A stretch of DNA of 64,000 nucleotides, from the NCBI GenBank assembly GCA_026913215.1, contig JAPTYK010000001.1, positions 2,418,001 through 2,482,000 of the forward strand, given 5' to 3'. Under the pieces are notes generated by a model. That model was given only the letters and a program-made list of their open reading frames with translations, searched no databases and was not told the DNA's origin. Position numbers and translations under genes: made by a program. Shown here one piece after another: positions 63,667-64,000 of this stretch (position 1 is its first letter; each line of letters opens with the position of its first letter). The stretch is from Streptomyces diastatochromogenes. GTDB taxonomy: Bacteria; Actinomycetota; Actinomycetes; Streptomycetales; Streptomycetaceae.

Positions 63667-64000
63667 TCAGTCCTGGGCCGGGGCGGCGGTCTTCTCCGCC
63701 GCCTTCTTGGCCGGGGCCTTCTTGGCGGTGGTCTTCTTCGCCGCGGTCTTCTTGGTCGCCGCCGTCTTCTTGGTGGCGGCCTTCTTGGGCGTGGTCTTCT
63801 TCGCCGCGGTCTTGCGCGCCGCCGTCTTCTTGACGGGGGCGGGCTCGGCCTCGGCGGCCTCGGCCGGCGCCTCGGTGCTCTCGGCCGGGGCCGTGGTCAC
63901 CACGACGACGGCCGCCTCCTCGGCGCCCGCGGGCGAACCGGCGGGAGCGGTGGCCTTGCGGACCACCCGGCGACGGGCACGCGGCGCGGCGGCCGCGGGG
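63667..64000 (-). CDS. rne: RNase E/G C-terminal end (partial)
   Basis: Only the end of the gene lies in the window: a basic RRRVVRKATAPAGSPAG segment and a Lys/Ala/Thr tail (KKTAARKTAAKKTT and similar). That and its place before rplU-rpmA fit the long RNase E/G of Streptomyces, which ends in such a tail. A histone-like protein with the same tail is the alternative. No stop upstream in the visible part. Confidence 0.68.
   Translation of the reverse strand, partial: PAAAAPRARRRVVRKATAPAGSPAGAEEAAVVVVTTAPAESTEAPAEAAEAEPAPVKKTAARKTAAKKTTPKKAATKKTAATKKTAAKKTTAKKAPAKKAAEKTAAPAQD

Noticed and set aside
63667..64000. A histone H1/HU-like protein from the Lys/Ala-rich tail
   Set aside because: Position before rplU-rpmA and the RRRVVRK-type segment fit the RNase E/G tail better. 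Kept as the alternative.

Overview
This is high-GC DNA (roughly 70% or more) that reads as a Streptomyces chromosome segment. The codons end almost always in G or C, GTG starts and 4-base stop/start overlaps are common, and hrcA, lepA, rpsT, holA, comEA/comEC, leuS, rsfS, nadD, proA/proB, obgE, rpmA, rplU and an RNase E/G tail occur in the order I know from the S. coelicolor core chromosome (about SCO2532 to SCO2599, from memory). No phage, IS element, integrase, CRISPR array or rRNA is visible.

Layout: 1-2.6 kb, minus strand, ybeY-phoH and a PfkB sugar kinase. 2.9-4.3 kb, an MFS exporter (+). 4.3-6.6 kb, a HIT-rnz-adenine/adenosine deaminase operon. 6.7-9.7 kb, a TPR/AAA+ two-gene unit and a repeat-tailed hypothetical gene. 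9.7-15.4 kb, rsmE, a nitronate monooxygenase and hrcA-dnaJ under a CIRCE operator, then an MBL hydrolase and a DUF3097 gene. 15.5-24.8 kb, hemW, an acyl-CoA synthetase, lepA/rpsT, holA, a YceI protein and an arylamine N-acetyltransferase. 24.8-35.5 kb, an ArsR/MFS pair, comEC-comEA, a DegV protein and leuS with a leucine attenuator. 35.5-40 kb, three identical tRNA-Ala(GGC) genes, the last two flanking a GT87, two small zinc proteins and a divergent MFS/MmyB-regulator pair. 40-50.5 kb, rsfS-nadD, an LCP-like envelope protein, an M48 protease, two related membrane proteins and proA/proB. 50.5-61 kb, an envelope glycan block (GtrA/GtrB, a DUF6056-like protein, a GT2-TagF fusion, a GT4, GalE, a GT2). 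61-64 kb, rne-rplU-rpmA-obgE.

The most important caveat is that about half of the protein genes (some 30 of 59) carry one or more frame breaks, including core genes such as obgE, holA, hrcA, dnaJ, ybeY and galE. Where I could rebuild the frame, the break is nearly always a single base lost from a G or C run. That pattern points to uncorrected consensus error rather than real gene decay. I give each such gene as one CDS over its full reconstructed extent and place the breaks approximately.

The signals most worth following are: a leucine leader-peptide attenuator before leuS, apparently on a leaderless transcript; a CIRCE operator before hrcA; a palindrome before the YceI gene; a 17-bp operator-like palindrome region before the ArsR gene; many in-frame short tandem repeats in protein termini and linkers; a G-rich repeat block between rpsT and holA; and a conserved N-terminal motif shared by two adjacent, otherwise unrelated membrane proteins.
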